From Voacanga thouarsii (Eukaryota > Streptophyta > Magnoliopsida > Gentianales > Apocynaceae), in the NCBI GenBank assembly GCA_026120185.1, contig JANUWF010003375.1, positions 3,600,736 through 3,664,735 on the forward strand: DNA of 64,000 nt, in the 5' to 3' direction. Position 1 is the first letter of the stretch, and each line of letters starts with the position of its first letter. The notes beneath the pieces are model-generated. The model worked only from the letters and a program-made list of their open reading frames with translations, searched no databases and was not told the DNA's origin. The translations under genes and the position numbers were made by a program. This document shows positions 9,760 to 22,688 of this stretch, piece after piece.

Positions 9760-12634
9760 ATAATGAATTAAGTGTTGACTAAATTCTACAATCTTTGCCA
9801 AGTAGTTTTTCAGAATTTGTAATTAACTACCAGATAAACAAGATTGAGACCACGTTACTTGAGTTGATCAACTTTCTCAAAACTATTGAGTCTTCCATGG
9901 AGAAGGAAAACAATGCAGTTATGTTGGTGAATTCTTCTACTCCTAAGAAAAATGTTCTTAAGAAGAAGAAGAATCCGACTAAGCCCACTGGTAGTGTAAA
10001 GAAGAAAGAGACAGATACCAAAAGCACATGTCACCATAGTGGGAAGATAGGTCATTTAGATGCGCAACTACAAAAGCTACCTGGAGACCATTAAGGAAAA
10101 GAAGGCGAAGGAGAAGCTTGTAAGAACTTCGACTACTACTTGTAGTACGTTTATGATTGAGTTCAATACTGCTTTTAATAATGAGATATGGGCGTTGGAT
10201 ACTGGATGTGAATCTCATTTGTGCAGTAATTTGCAGGGACTAAAGAGCAATAGGAAGCTTAAGAAAGGTGATGTGGACATATGTGTTGTATATGGAGCAA
10301 AGATTGATGTACTTGCTGTGGGGAATTATCAATTACACTTGCCTTTTGTATTGATTCTAGAACTAGAAAACTATTATTACGTACCAATTTTACTTAAAAA
10401 CATTATCTCAGTTGCTTGTTTAAATTTACTTAGATTTTATTTAATTTTTAAAAATAAAAGTTGTTCTTTTTAATTAAATGGTATCCATTATGGGGCCGCA
10501 ACTTTGATGAATGAATTGTATGTTCTAGACAAAGATAATCAAGTTCTTAGTATAAAAAATAAGAAATCAAGAAAAGATAACTCGAACTCATCTTATTGCT
10601 ATGTAAACAAAAATCGCATCTCTAAGTTACAAAAGCTTGGTCGCTTAGGGTCATTTGCTTTTAACTCTTATAATACTTGTGAATTATGTTTACTTGGTAA
10701 AATAACTAAGACCTCTTTTCCTAAGAAAAAGAAAAGGGCTAAGCAATTATTGGAAGTAATACATAGTGATGTATGTGGACTAATAACATTGAAAGCAAGA
10801 GGGGGCTATCGATACTTCTTAACCTTTATCGATGACTACTCTCGATTTGGGTATTTGTATTTAATGAAATTTGTATATGAGGCCTTTGATACATTTAAAG
10901 ACTTTAGGAAAGAAGTAGAGAAATAACTTGGTCAAAGTATTAAGACTCTAATATTCGATTGAGGAGGTGAATACTTAAGCCACGAGCTTTAAAGTTATCA
11001 TAGAGATAATGGGATATTATCTTAATGGATTCTATGGCATATACCTCAACATAACTGTATATTTGAATCTTGTAATTAAACTTTATTAGATATGGTTTGA
11101 ACAATAATGGCTTTTGCAAAAATTACTAAAATTATTTTGGGGATATGCACTGGAAACTGCCGTTTATATTTTAAACAGAGTTCCATAAAAAATGGTTAAT
11201 ACGACCCCATATGAGTTATTTTTTAGTAAGAGACCAAAATTAACTAACTTGAGAAATTGTGGATGTCCTACTCATATAAAAGGACAAAGCTAAATAAATT
11301 TGAAGATAAGCCTAATAAGTATTTGTTTGTTGGATATCCAAAAGAATCTCATGGATATTATTTCTATCTTCCTTCTATGAACAAGATGTTTGTTTCTAAG
11401 CATGATATTTTCTTAGGGAAGGAATTTATGCTTAAGGGAGATAGTGGAGGTAAAATTAAACTTAGTGAAGTTCGAGAAGTACAAGCAAACAATGATCCAT
11501 CAATTAATCCCAAGTTTATTGAGAAAATAGATAAACCTTCTAATACATAAGAATCTCATAGGTCAAGTAGGACACATGTGGTACCTAAGAGATATGGATT
11601 TCTTATTAGCAACCACAATGACATATTTGAGCCTACCACTATCAAGGAAGTTTTGAAAAGTTCAGAATCTGACAAATGGCATAAAACCATGAAGTCAGAA
11701 ATGGATTCCATATCTGATAACTACATTTAGACTTTGGTTGACCCACGAGACTTTTTCTCCAATAGCTTTGATAAAATCTATTAGAATACTCCTAGCACTT
11801 GATACTTATTCTGACTATGAGATTTGGTAAATGGATGTGAAAGTAACTTTCCTTAATGGAAACTTGACTGAGGAAGTGTACATAACACAGTTTGAGGGTT
11901 TTGCATCCAAAGATCACACTATGATTTGTAAGCTATAAAGGTCTATTTATGAACTTAAGCAAGCCTCTAGGGGTTGGAACATCTATTTTGATTAAATAAT
12001 TTAATAATTTGGTCTTATACAAACCATGGATGAATTTTATGTATACAAGAATGTTATTAGGAGTGCAATTGTTTTCCTATTGCGATATATAGATGACATG
12101 TTGCTAATAGTCAATTATGTCTCTACTTTTTAATAAGTGAAAGGGAATATTGATTCTAGTTTCTAATTTGATAAAGATGACTACAAGTTACAATCAGGCT
12201 AGGTGTTCAATTTAGTGGTGGGATAGTTAGTTGGAAAGGTTCCAAACAGGATACTAGTGCCAATCTAATGAATTATGTTAAGTACATTGCAACTTCTGAA
12301 GTAGTAAAGAGATGGGTTAGATGAAGAAGTTCACAACTGAATTTGGGGTAGTGCCTAGCATTATTGATTCAATACCACTGTATTTTGATAATAATGGAGC
12401 CATTGCACAAGCAAAGGAACCATGATCTTATCAGTAATCCAGACATGTACTTAGGCATTATCACTTAATTAGATAAATCATTGATAGAAAAGATATAAAG
12501 ATAGAGAGACTTCCTACTGATTAGAACATAGCTGATCCACTTACAAAGGAATTACCCCTAAAGAAACATGATGGTCATGTTTAGTCATTTGGTATTCGAT
12601 ATATGAATTATTGGGTCTAGTGTAAGTGGGAGAT

Positions 12635-14391
12635 TGTTAGAGTTATGCTCTAGAACCAATCCATTTTGTACAATGTATTTTGCACATTTATCTAATAAAG
12701 GCGCTCTTTATTTTTCAATCTTCTTATTTCAAATGTGTATGCACATAAAATTGATAGATAAAGTCCTTAGCATAATGTACAATATTAAGAAAATCATGAT
12801 GTGAGATTCTTACTACACTATGTTGTATTATGCTTAACCCATCTCTAGTCGTAGTATTAACGAGACGAGACATTATTAATGTACCAAGACTAGCACGTGT
12901 TGGACTTTTGAATGGATCAAGTGGTGATTTTCACATTTGTAGGTATTGTGATACTCAAAGTTGGCATATGGATGCTTGTTATATGAACAAATACATTGGA
13001 TGACCTAGCTATGAGATAATTGCATGGATAACTATTTAGTGCTAATGATAAAATCTTATTATAGCAAATGTGCAAGTATCTTTAACTTGACATCTCTATT
13101 GTACTTTATTTATTGAGTGTTGTACTTTGATTTTAATATTTGGAACCTCATCAGGGACCGTTTATAGGATGGAAAGTAAACAAAAGTAGTTGAGAATGTC
13201 AATAAAGTATTCATCACTCCTAATAGTAAGAACGTATATCTCATAGCCACTTGTATGTAATCATTACTCAAGAAGGCCTCGGCTATGATGACTATATGTT
13301 GGAAATAGTTCGAAATGATGCACATGTTGAGTAATAGGTTCCTGGATCAAGTACTAATAAATATTGATTTGAATTAATTATATTCTAATGGAAGTTGTCA
13401 CTAATTCCGTATTATAAACCTAATGAGATATAGAATAATGAAAGGAGTTTATTGCACAAATATTTTACAATTGAAATGTTTACATCAAGCCAATTGACTT
13501 TTTGGACTTTTGGGTGGTCACGATACATTTCTAGATGCTGCTCATGATATACTAAATATAAATTTATTAATTAAAAAATTAAAAAAATAATACTAATTAG
13601 AATTAATAAGTTAGTTCTAATTATTAATTCTATTGTGATAGAATTAATTCATATTATCTACCAATTAGCTAGAAACTCTAATTGGTCACGCACAATGAGG
13701 AATTAGTACTTAAGATATTATTCCATAATATTATGGGGTTATTTTGGAAAAAAATATTAATTATGGGCAAATCATAAAGTGTTATGATTATTTGGTGTTG
13801 GATTGCAATAAATAAATCCTTTTATGTGTGAATTATAAATTTGTTATAATTCCAAGGCCTAATTGCAATTTTGAATTCCTACAGACCAAAATTGAAAATA
13901 CTTCCTGTAAGTTTGTTTCCTAAAGGGTTAAGGAAACAAAGGGCAAAAAGAAAAATGTGTTTTTCCTTATATAATTGACAAAAGTAGATGTTTAAGGTGG
14001 TTGATTTGAGAAATTGTTCTCATTTCATTATTTGACAAAAGCTACCTTACTTTCTATGAGGAAAAAAACTAAACTTTGTTTCTTCTACAAAATTAAAACT
14101 TAGACACCTATAGATTTTTCTAGTAGATTATTTTGGTAGTTCTTGAATACATCTTCATGTGGATCAATAATAAAGAAACTCCTAATCTTGGAATTTGGTA
14201 GTTTGTGACTCAAACAATTCTCGGAAGTGCTCTGTGAGCGCGAAAAAAATTTTAAAAGTTATGTTTTTTTATGTAACGAATTTTTCTTCCCTCTCTTGAT
14301 TGTTTAACTATATACGAGTGATATTGTTGCATGGATTTCATTTTAATTTCTGCTGTGCATATATTTGATATAGCATGATTGAAATTCAATA
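12635..14391 (+). repeat. 3' LTR of the copia element (~1.76 kb)
   Basis: Begins TGTTAGAGTTATGCTC directly after the polypurine tract aagtgggaga (12624-12633). Homologous sequence appears in reverse at 2767-3046, 27829-28805 and 33581-35126. The 3' end near 14391 is estimated from where the match with the reverse copy at 27829 stops (catgattgaaattcaata); it is approximate. Confidence 0.8.
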
Positions 14392-14419
14392 CTTGGTAGC
14401 TATAGTACCCTAGATGCTG

Positions 14420-15080
14420 CGTCTAAAAGCTTTTTTCGTTGAAAAATTAAGCCCATTATGAAAAGTGAGCATTTAGAATCCGAAATGCAACCCATGGTGA
14501 GGGCACTTCCTTAAGAGATCCTTCCCTATTTTCCAACTATCATAGAGGGTCTTTCCTTCCATTTGAACTTAAGAAAAGATCCTATTTCTCAGCTTGGTTG
14601 TCCTAGAGGGATAGAAGTACTTCGTGAAAAAAAAATTTTACTAATTCATCCAAAGTAGTGAGAGAGCCTGGAAGAAATGATTTCAGCCATGAGTTTAGCC
14701 TATCACTCAAGGAGAATGGAAAGAGTCTAAGTCTAATTGCATCCTTGGACACCTCATTTAGTTTCAAGATGTCACAAATCTCAAGAAAATAGGAAATGTG
14801 TGCAATAGGATCCTCCTGTGGTAGTCCATCAAATTGCACCATTTGTTGCACCATTTGGATAAAAGACGGTTTTAGTTCAAAGTTGTTTGCCTCCACTCTT
14901 GACTTTGGTATACTTAGCTCTATCCCATGAAGTGAAGGCATTGCATAGTCTCCTATAGTCCTCCTCTCATTCCATTTTCATTTTCATTTCTATTACCACT
15001 ATGAGCTTCCTCTCCATGAATTCCAACGCGACCACTAAGATTTGTCATATCCTCTAAGTTATTCCAAGTGAACACCTCTT
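14420..15080 (-). pseudogene. Athila/Tat-type gypsy gag fragment
   Basis: On the minus strand, 14941-14603 reads as a retrotransposon gag domain: FELKPSFIQMVQQMVQFDG, then GLPQEDPIAHISYFLEICD and DAIRLRLFPFSLSDRLNSWL, the usual core of this gag family (capsid, packages element RNA). Related sequence continues upstream to about 15080 and, with stops and shifts, downstream to about 14420 (a PSPWVAFRI-like piece). No start, zinc knuckle, pol or LTR of the same element adjoins it, so it is a truncated relic between a copia LTR and a chromovirus LTR fragment. Family assignment is firm; limits are approximate. Confidence 0.85.
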
Positions 15081-15234
15081 TGTGTAGTGTGTCTTTGTTT
15101 CCTCAACCTTCTCAAACATCTCTCTTGTTCTGTATCAAAACTACAATATCACTTTGAATTCCTCTACTCATGTACAAGGGAAATTATCATTCAAGAGAAA
15201 CATAAAAGACCAATAGCTTAAAAGATATTTATCA

Positions 15235-16216
15235 TGTAACACCCCACTACCTATATACCCTAAAGGGTAGAGATGTCACCTTATCTTTAGGACAAGGAGT
15301 CTTTAAAACTAAGTAAAAGGAACAAGAATGGAAGTAATATAAATTTATATTTTTTTTACAAGCTAAAAACAATACATATACAAGTCTCGAATTGAGTAAA
15401 TGAATAATTAAAGTCTTCTAAGAGATAAATACAATCAAATCAAATAGCAATCTTCATGTCCCAAGGTAACTCAACCTTCAAAGTAGGATTGTCCGAAAAA
15501 TATGGCATAAAACATGGTGAGAAAGATTTCCCAGTAAGTCTTGTGTGTGCTTATGTTAATTTAAGAAGTATTTCGTGTATACAGTTTTGAACAATTCACA
15601 ACAAAAGTTTACAAGTCCAAATGATTAATTTTGAATAGTGAGTGGTTTTTTTATTTGCATTAAAAATGAAAGAGTTCATCATTTTAAAGAAATAAACCAT
15701 TCAAATAAAAGTGACTATGAAACCCTGCATTATAGTCATGGCCATGAAACCTTGTATCATGACTATATACTGTAAAACCCTGCATCAAAATACAAATAGG
15801 TGATCGGCCCACTGAGTGATATACTCTATCTCTACAACCTAAGTTACCGGTTATTTATTCTTGAGGAATGCATTCTATATGGACTGGGTTGCTAGCACGG
15901 ACTAGCCTGACTAATTAGAACTGACACCTTGTCCAGGCAGAGCTAGACCCTCAGAGGTGGCCAGCTACAAAAAGTCTCACTGTGACCCTTCAAAGATTGG
16001 TCCTAACAGCCTATTCTTATTAAGTACTCAATGTTATATTTATGTCACTGGGGAGAAATTTACCAAAAGCATTATCTTGAAATTGTAACTATAGTTCCAA
16101 AAAGTCTAAGTTTAAAATCTGGTTTAAGAAATTTTAATATTTTGCTTTGGAAAACCTTTACATTTTGAAAACTATTTTGTTTTAATAGAAGATGCAGAAT
16201 ATCCGTAATTTCAACC
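15235..16216 (-). repeat. 3'-terminal part of a minus-strand chromovirus LTR
   Basis: Begins TGTAACACCCCACTACC (complement of the LTR end GGTGTTACA) and shares the conserved end block of the LTRs ending at 55162, 20142, 32691 and 63641. It also holds the gctagcacgg...agaggtggcc block near 15890-15961 and three imperfect ~30-bp repeats (15715-15791). It is cut off at 16216 by an Athila/Tat LTR. Confidence 0.8.
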
Positions 16217-17027
16217 TGATAGGGGCAAAATTCATCTATATTTTCCTAGTTATTTGAGGGTGTTTTGTGATACATTAGTTGTAATAACTAGTTATATTCC
16301 TTCATATTCGATATTTTACCATTGGAAAGGCATTTTGGAATTTTATTGCATTGAAAGAAGAAAAACAAGAAAAAACGTCGCCGTTGTAGTGCACAGCAGG
16401 CGTTGGCCCCATTCTAGAAACCACAAGAAAATAGCTGAAAACAGAACACATCGGTGCACGAATAGAGCATGGCTGGTGTCGGTCGTGACCCACAGAGCCA
16501 GCGCCGGTCTGGCCAATGTCTGCGAGCTTTCCAATTTTGTGTGGATTTGGTAATTTCTTAGGAGTTTTGATATTTTCTAATCTCTAGTCAATCCAGGACT
16601 CTTAGAGAATGAATTTTAACTTCTTAGAAGCCTATTTAAACATGAAAAATACAAGACAAATGTGTGATTTGAAGGATCCAAGTTAGCTACTTATTATTCA
16701 AAGACAAAATCATCACTCAAATGAGCAATGTTTAAAGGAGCTTTTCAAGAGAAGAAGAAGCACTTGTCTTTGAGTTCTATCTTTTATCCTTTGTTTACTT
16801 TTCTAGAACAATGATGTGCTTAATGTTTTGACTATAATTGGATATTATTTTGGAGATTATGAATTTGAGTAAATTGAGATTTTTTATCATTCTATTATTA
16901 CTCTTGGTATTTGATTACTTGTTGTCATTGGTTATTAATGTGTTTTCTTCTAATTGACATGAGAAACGATATTAGAAGTTCATCGTATTGATTCCATATT
17001 TGTTATATCTTAATAGACTTGAGAAAC
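16217..17027 (+). repeat. Truncated Athila/Tat-like LTR (5' ~810 bp)
   Basis: Starts TGATAGGGGCAAAATTC and follows the LTR family to 'gacttgagaaacgga', where the sequence changes into copia integrase. It carries agccagcgccgg near 16496-16507. No 3' part or target duplication adjoins it. Confidence 0.85.
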
Positions 17028-18725
17028 GGAGTAGTTGAGAGAAGGAACATGATATTGATGGAAATGGTTTGGGGCATGATGTCTCATGTTACTCTTCCAA
17101 TTTCTTTTTGGGGATATATCCTAAAAATAGCGGCATATATTCTGAACTTGGTATCTTCCAAATCAGTACCTAAGACACCCTATGAGATATGGACTGGGCG
17201 TAAACTAAGTCTGAATCATCTCAAGATATGGGGCTCTCTAGCTTTTGTACTAATAAAAAAAGACATATTAGAACCAAGATTAGAATTATGCTATTTTCTT
17301 AGGTATCCAAACAGAACTAAAGGTGGTTACTTTTATCATCCCAAGAAGCACAAAAAATTGGTTTGTACTAATGCTAAATATTTGAAAGATGATCAATATG
17401 CATCTACAAAAGGTTCAACTAGGTTGAAACTTAAGGAAAAATTATTTTCTAAATCAACTTCTTCAAACTCGATTATAAAATAAGAAGAGGCATAACCTCA
17501 GGATCCTGTACAAAGGGAGCTTCGTTATAGCATGAGGGAATCTAGGGTTCAAGAAAAGTGGACTGGAAAGGTTTTTGACATAGTCTATAACCATCAGGAA
17601 CAAGATCCCACTAGATATGAGAAGGCTATTACTGATGTTGATGCAGACTTACGACATGAAGCAATAAAAACTGAGATTGAGTCTATATACTTCAATTAGG
17701 TTTGGGGTTTTGTAGTTTCACCTCAATGGATAAAACCCACTTGGTATAAGTGGGTATACAAGAGGAAAAGAGGTGTAGTTAGGAAGGTAGACACATTCAA
17801 AACTAGGTTTCTGACAAAAGAGTTTACTCAGAAAGAGGAAATCAACTATGAGGAAACCTTTTCTCCAGTAGCCATGCTTAAGTTTGCATCCTCCTTGCCA
17901 TCGCATGTCATTATGACTACGAGATATGGCAAATGGATATTAAGATGGCCTTTCTTAATGGCCATCTTAGCCGAAGACATCTATATGTCCCAACCAGAGG
18001 GTTTTACTACTGAAAGCCATAAACATATAGTTTGTAATTTTAGAAAGTCCATTTATAGACTTAAAGCAAGCATAAAGAGCATGAAACATTCATTTTGATG
18101 ATATTGTAATGTCTAACCATAGTTGTACAGGAAACTTGAATGCATTAATGTGATTTTTCTTGTACTATATATGAATAACATTCTTTATAGATTTCAGTTA
18201 AACCCCGAGAAGGTTCATTGGCAAGCTGTAAAGCATATTTTCAAGTACCTCAAGGGAACGAGAGATTATATGATGGTTTATAGGGCTAATGACTTGGTTT
18301 CTACATGATACACAGAGTTAGACTCTTAGGTAGAGAAGGATGAGAGAAAATCCACTAGTGGATATATCTTCATCTTATCTAGAGGAGCTATTTCATGGAG
18401 GAGTGTTAAGCAATCTTACATTGTTAACTCAACCATGGAAGTTGAGTATGAGGCAGTTTCAGAGGCATCCAAGGAAGTAGTAGGGGTTTGGAAATTCCTT
18501 ACAAAACTTGGAGTCGTACCATATATGAACAAGCCTATTGCATTGTACTGTGACAACACAGGCACTCCTTCACAATCTAAAGAACCCAGGAACCATAAGA
18601 AGAGGAAGCATATAAAGAGAAAGTACCCCTAGATAGTGGAACAAATTACCTCGAAGAACAATCTAGGTGATCTATTCACCAAGTCTTTGGCTGAGAGAGT
18701 TATAGAAAGACACTTAGACATCGTA
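17028..18725 (+). pseudogene. Ty1/copia pol relic (integrase C-end, RT, RNase H)
   Basis: Opens inside integrase at [11 protein letters not shown], with [20 protein letters not shown] near 17175. Reverse transcriptase follows with stops and shifts: KWVYKRKRG near 17745, ETFSPVAMLK near 17855, EDIYMSQPEGF near 17970. The catalytic box reads LYMNNIL near 18165 where the family has YVDD, so both aspartates are lost. RNase H remains at 18320-18600 (STSGYIF, then LYCDN). The reading ends near 18725, where a minus-strand copia-type LTR begins. The missing 3' end, with PPT and LTR start, reappears at 27545-27828, so one element was split by insertion. The 5' half is lost at the junction with the Athila/Tat LTR. 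Confidence 0.9.
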
Positions 18726-20021
18726 TGAAGAACCCTGGGAAAAAGTAAATGCGTAGTAGAAGACGGCAAATTAAAATTTTTCCCAAGCCAAAGTCTAAGA
18801 ATACTTACATCTAGGGTATTTTACATGAATAACTAGAGATCGATTCGAGTTCGACGGCCCTTCCTCAACCAGAACGTCTATTTATTCCGTGGGTATGCCT
18901 GCTAACTGTCGACTCTTTTGCATTAAACACTTGCCACATTCGCTACCTATTGACCTTCTAAAGTATTCTCTAACCTCTATGGACCTCTACCAATGAAGAA
19001 CTAGGGTGAAGAAGATTGCTGAAAAATGGAAGAGCTAAACATTAATGAAAAAACAAAGGAAAAATGACAAAGGAAAATTGTGGTTGTTTGCTAAAGAAGA
19101 ACTGGAAGCTGCTTTTCTTTTAGAAAAATCGGTCCACCACAAACAGGAACACGCGATGCCATATAAACAAAACTGCTTCCTTTTCTCTTTTATTTCCTAT
19201 TTCTTTTTTTGCCTTGTACAATGGCAGCTACCTTAGGATTTCTAAAATCCTTAAGTCGCCACAATACCCTGGTGGGCCAATGTTTTTCTTAATTAGATGA
19301 AAACTAATTAAATAGCTCTTTTATTAATTAATTAATCCACATAAGCCAATTTAAAATTACCCAAGATAATTAATTAACAACTAATTAATTAAATTAGCTC
19401 GTTTATTAATTAATTAATCTACATGGACCCAATATAAAATTATCCGAGATAATTAATTAATAAATTAATTAATTAAATTGGCCCAATTAATTATTCTAAT
19501 CTAAATAAATAATTAATTGGACTTCAAGAACAATTCTTCCAATAATAAAATCACCTAATGAGAGCATATAGTAAAATAAATTTACTAAGTTTATTTGAGC
19601 TACCCTGGGACCAAAAGAAATATTATTCTTAGCTACTAAAATGACCAAACACATAGCAGTATTTTTATCATTTTAAATATTCTATTTATCACCATATAAA
19701 AATATTGACCCTGAAAAAAATAATACAAGTGCAGTGTCTTCGACCTACAGGTATAATGATGAAAATATCCCTCCACCTAATACTCATCATTGAGATAGGA
19801 AAAATTCACTAACATCTTTCTCAATGACATCTACCATCCTTTGATAGGTAGTCCGATAATCCATGACTTCCAAAATACATCCACTTAGCAGAGGAAGCTA
19901 CCCAAAAGTGTATATACTTAGTCACGTTTTCTAGGGCTTTGGATTATTTAAATTATCTCAGACAATCACAAAGGGATAATTTCTTCACGTAATGAAGCAT
20001 CAAAACTCTATTGTGTAAGCC
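18726..20021 (-). repeat. Left LTR of a minus-strand copia-type element (truncated)
   Basis: Starts tgaagaaccctgggaaaaag and is homologous through many blocks with 25662-27100: 'tattccgtgggtat', the 'cctctatggacct' segment and the ttaattaatta-rich stretch. Both copies lie in the same orientation, as expected for the two LTRs of one element. It lacks the last ~500 bp present at 27100-27539, so it is truncated near 20021. Confidence 0.75.
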
Positions 20022-20141
20022 AAGAACTATTTCTGGGTTTTCGTCCTGTCCGCATCTCATAAACTATGAATTTGTATTTCACTACTTAAGTTAAAACCAT
20101 TTTTTAGAAACTAAATTTAAAAAGCTTAAATTCAAAATTAT
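20022..20141. other. Unassigned internal sequence left of the solo LTR
   Basis: Short AT-rich stretch that becomes continuous with 24603 once the solo LTR and one ATTAT copy are removed. By position it is internal sequence of the minus-strand copia-type element. No reading frame recognised. Confidence 0.5.
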
Positions 20142-20515
20142 TGTAACACCCCACTACTTAGGCCCAATAGGGCCGGGGATGTCACTCTGTCCAAAGGACA
20201 AGGGATCTTTATAACTAAGTCACACAATCAAAATAAAATAATACTTCAAAATTGAAACTTATTATCATCTAAGAATTCAAGAACAAATCCAAAATAAAAA
20301 TAAAATTATTCACTCTCAACTCCCAAAGCATTACATAAAAATAAACAACAGAATATTCTCCAAGCAGGCAACAACTAGCTACTCATCTCCACAGTAGGAT
20401 CGACCTGAAATCATGGTAAAAAGGGTGATGAGATAAAAATCTCAATAAGTCCGTGTGTGCTTTGAGTATTCAGTGAAAACAGTTCATGAATGCAAAGTGT
20501 AAGAATTTCATAAGG

Positions 20516-20884
20516 AAAATACTGGCAAGCAATAAATAATGTTCAAAAGCAAGAGTGGCGTTTTGGCTTTTCTAACCATATAGGTACAATAAAATCAACC
20601 ACTCAAAAGGCGGTCATGGGTTACCATACGTTGGGCCCCATAACTGTACAACGATCAGAATGCCACACTTTGTGCAGACTGACAAAAGGTAGGTGATTGA
20701 AAAATACTGGCAAGCAATAAATAATATTCAAAAGCAAGAGTGGCGTTTTAGCTTTTCTAATCATACAGGTACAATAAAATCAACCACTCAAAAGGCGGTC
20801 ATGGGTTACCACACGTTGGGCTCCATAACCATATAACGGTCAGAATACCACACTTTGTGCAAAGTAACACAAAGTAGGTGATTG
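20516..20884. repeat. 185-bp tandem duplication inside the solo LTR
   Basis: 20516-20700 and 20701-20884 both start aaaatactggcaagcaata and stay aligned to the 'gtaggtgattg' end, with scattered substitutions. The equivalent part of the LTR at 54590-54740 has one copy. Confidence 0.92.
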
Positions 20885-22644
20885 GCCAATCGGGTAAGAT
20901 TCTCCTCCTTCTCTACACCCAAACAAAACCGGTTGTCCACTTTGGCAATACACAGTCCACATGACTAAAACCTGCTAGCTCGGACCGGCATGACTAAGTA
21001 GTACTGGCGTTTCTCTAAGTTGAGTTCATCTTCTGGAGGTGGTCTCATGCCAGAAGACTCACTCTTGCTCTTCAAAACTTGTACTACTAGCCTACCCTTA
21101 TTGAGTACTCAACGTAGTTCATCCCACTTGGGAGAAAACTGATACAACATAGCTTTGCTTGAAAATGGCAATCAAGGGTTTCCAAAGTTTGGGACAAAGC
21201 TGGTTTTAGAAAAAGTTTAGAGTTTGAGTAAAACTGCTTATTGATTTTCAAATTATTTGTTTGACTGAAATGAGATAGGAGACAACCCTCAATTGCCTTC
21301 ACAGAAGTGAGTGTCCACGCACTCCACATTTGGCTTGCCATAATAATCATTTTGCATCAAACAAGTTTTATGTAAGAACTTACCTGATCATTTGCTCGAG
21401 ATAAATTAGAGATCCCAAAAGCTGACCTAACCCCGCATGGGGTAAACATAAGTCATAATTAAACTCAAGCCACAATTTACTTTCACAAATAAACCTAGCT
21501 CAACTTACTACAATCATGACCCTAATGTCCCAAGCTTTAAGGCTAGATAATAAATAAAAGGGTTTATAAAATAAATCTAGCTTGTTATTAAAATAACTAG
21601 GGTTTGTGAAATAGCTACAAGCAAGTTGAAGGTTTAAATCTTGCTTTAAATAAATTGGGGTTTATTTGATGAAGCGTCCTAGGTCCTAGATGGTATTATT
21701 TAAAATAATGATTTATAATAACTAGTGGTTAGAAAATAATTGGTAAATAAAATTAGTAATAAGTAGATTTCATTATGTTTCGATTAAAAGATAATAAATG
21801 AATTTTATTAGTATTTCTGAATATATGACTTACAAAATTAACATTTTACCTGTTATGATTATTTATATAAAAGGCTTGATTAAATGATATTATTATATAT
21901 AATATCTACATATTTTATTTCTTTAACAAAAGCTATCATTTATTTGACTAAAATATTATTATTTTATAAAATCGTTTAAAACCATATTTTCCTAGGGTTT
22001 TCGAAATCATTAGGAGAAATTATATCATAAATCATTTTTATTGATGAAATAAAATTGGCTAACTTAATTAGCTTAGGGACAACACGGTCATGATCATAAT
22101 TTCTATTGCTAACCATAATCATGAACATACACTCTACACCAATCATCAAATCATCCAAATCATGAATAAAGACATAGATCTAAATTTACCAACATATGAT
22201 CTCAACTCCTCTAAACATAATCATATGCATGGCCTCAACAAGAATACAACATAAAGCTTATTCACCAAAGGTGATATAATCTCTAACATGCTTGATTAAT
22301 CATACTACTCACGACATAAGGCATGCAACAAACCCGAAAACATCATATAATCTAACCAAGACTAATCATCATCATGCATCAATCCCAACTCCATCATATA
22401 AACATATTCATTCATGCTTCATTCTCAACTCCATCATATAAACACATACTCAATCTCCAAATATATTACATCCTCATCCAACTATATCTAAGAGACATGA
22501 TTCTAGGGTTTAAAGAGAAGATGGAAGAAACTTACTTGAATGATGACTACCTTGGGGATGTTTCTAGAGAATCCTCTCACTATGAGACTTGATCCGTCCA
22601 TTGGAGGAAGAAAGAAACATGGCCATGGTTGAAGTAACCATTTG

Positions 22645-22647
<3 letters not shown>

Positions 22648-22685
<38 letters not shown>
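22648..22685. repeat. (GA)19 microsatellite in the solo LTR
   Basis: Uninterrupted GA dinucleotides. The same LTR position on the other strand holds shorter TC runs in the full element (52789-52808 and the interrupted run at 62479-62496). Confidence 0.97.

Positions 22686-22688
<3 letters not shown>

Larger units (their letters stand above)
3905..12634 (+). pseudogene. Decayed Ty1/copia gag-pol, interrupted by a nested gypsy element
   Basis: The coding parts are 3905-4342 and 9765-12634; the gap is a younger gypsy element. The gag begins MSTNLNIRSILETNKL and has the family pattern of a tryptophan-containing N-terminal segment. It resumes at 9765 and reaches a lysine-rich tail and a damaged zinc knuckle (CHHSGKIGH, near 10027). 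The protease motif WALDTGCESHLC lies near 10190. The pre-integrase segment is followed by integrase (HSDVCG, then FIDDYSR near 10760-10850) and the integrase C-terminus near 11260-11520 (FVGYP). Reverse transcriptase is mostly deleted or frameshifted (11580-12150), and RNase H remnants (LYCDNN-like, near 12380) precede the PPT. Many stops and frameshifts make it non-functional. The Ty1/copia order protease-integrase-RT-RNase H is clear. Confidence 0.9.

Noticed and set aside
15715..15791. CRISPR-like array of three repeats
   Set aside because: Only three imperfect units without true spacers, inside a plant LTR; CRISPR arrays do not occur here.
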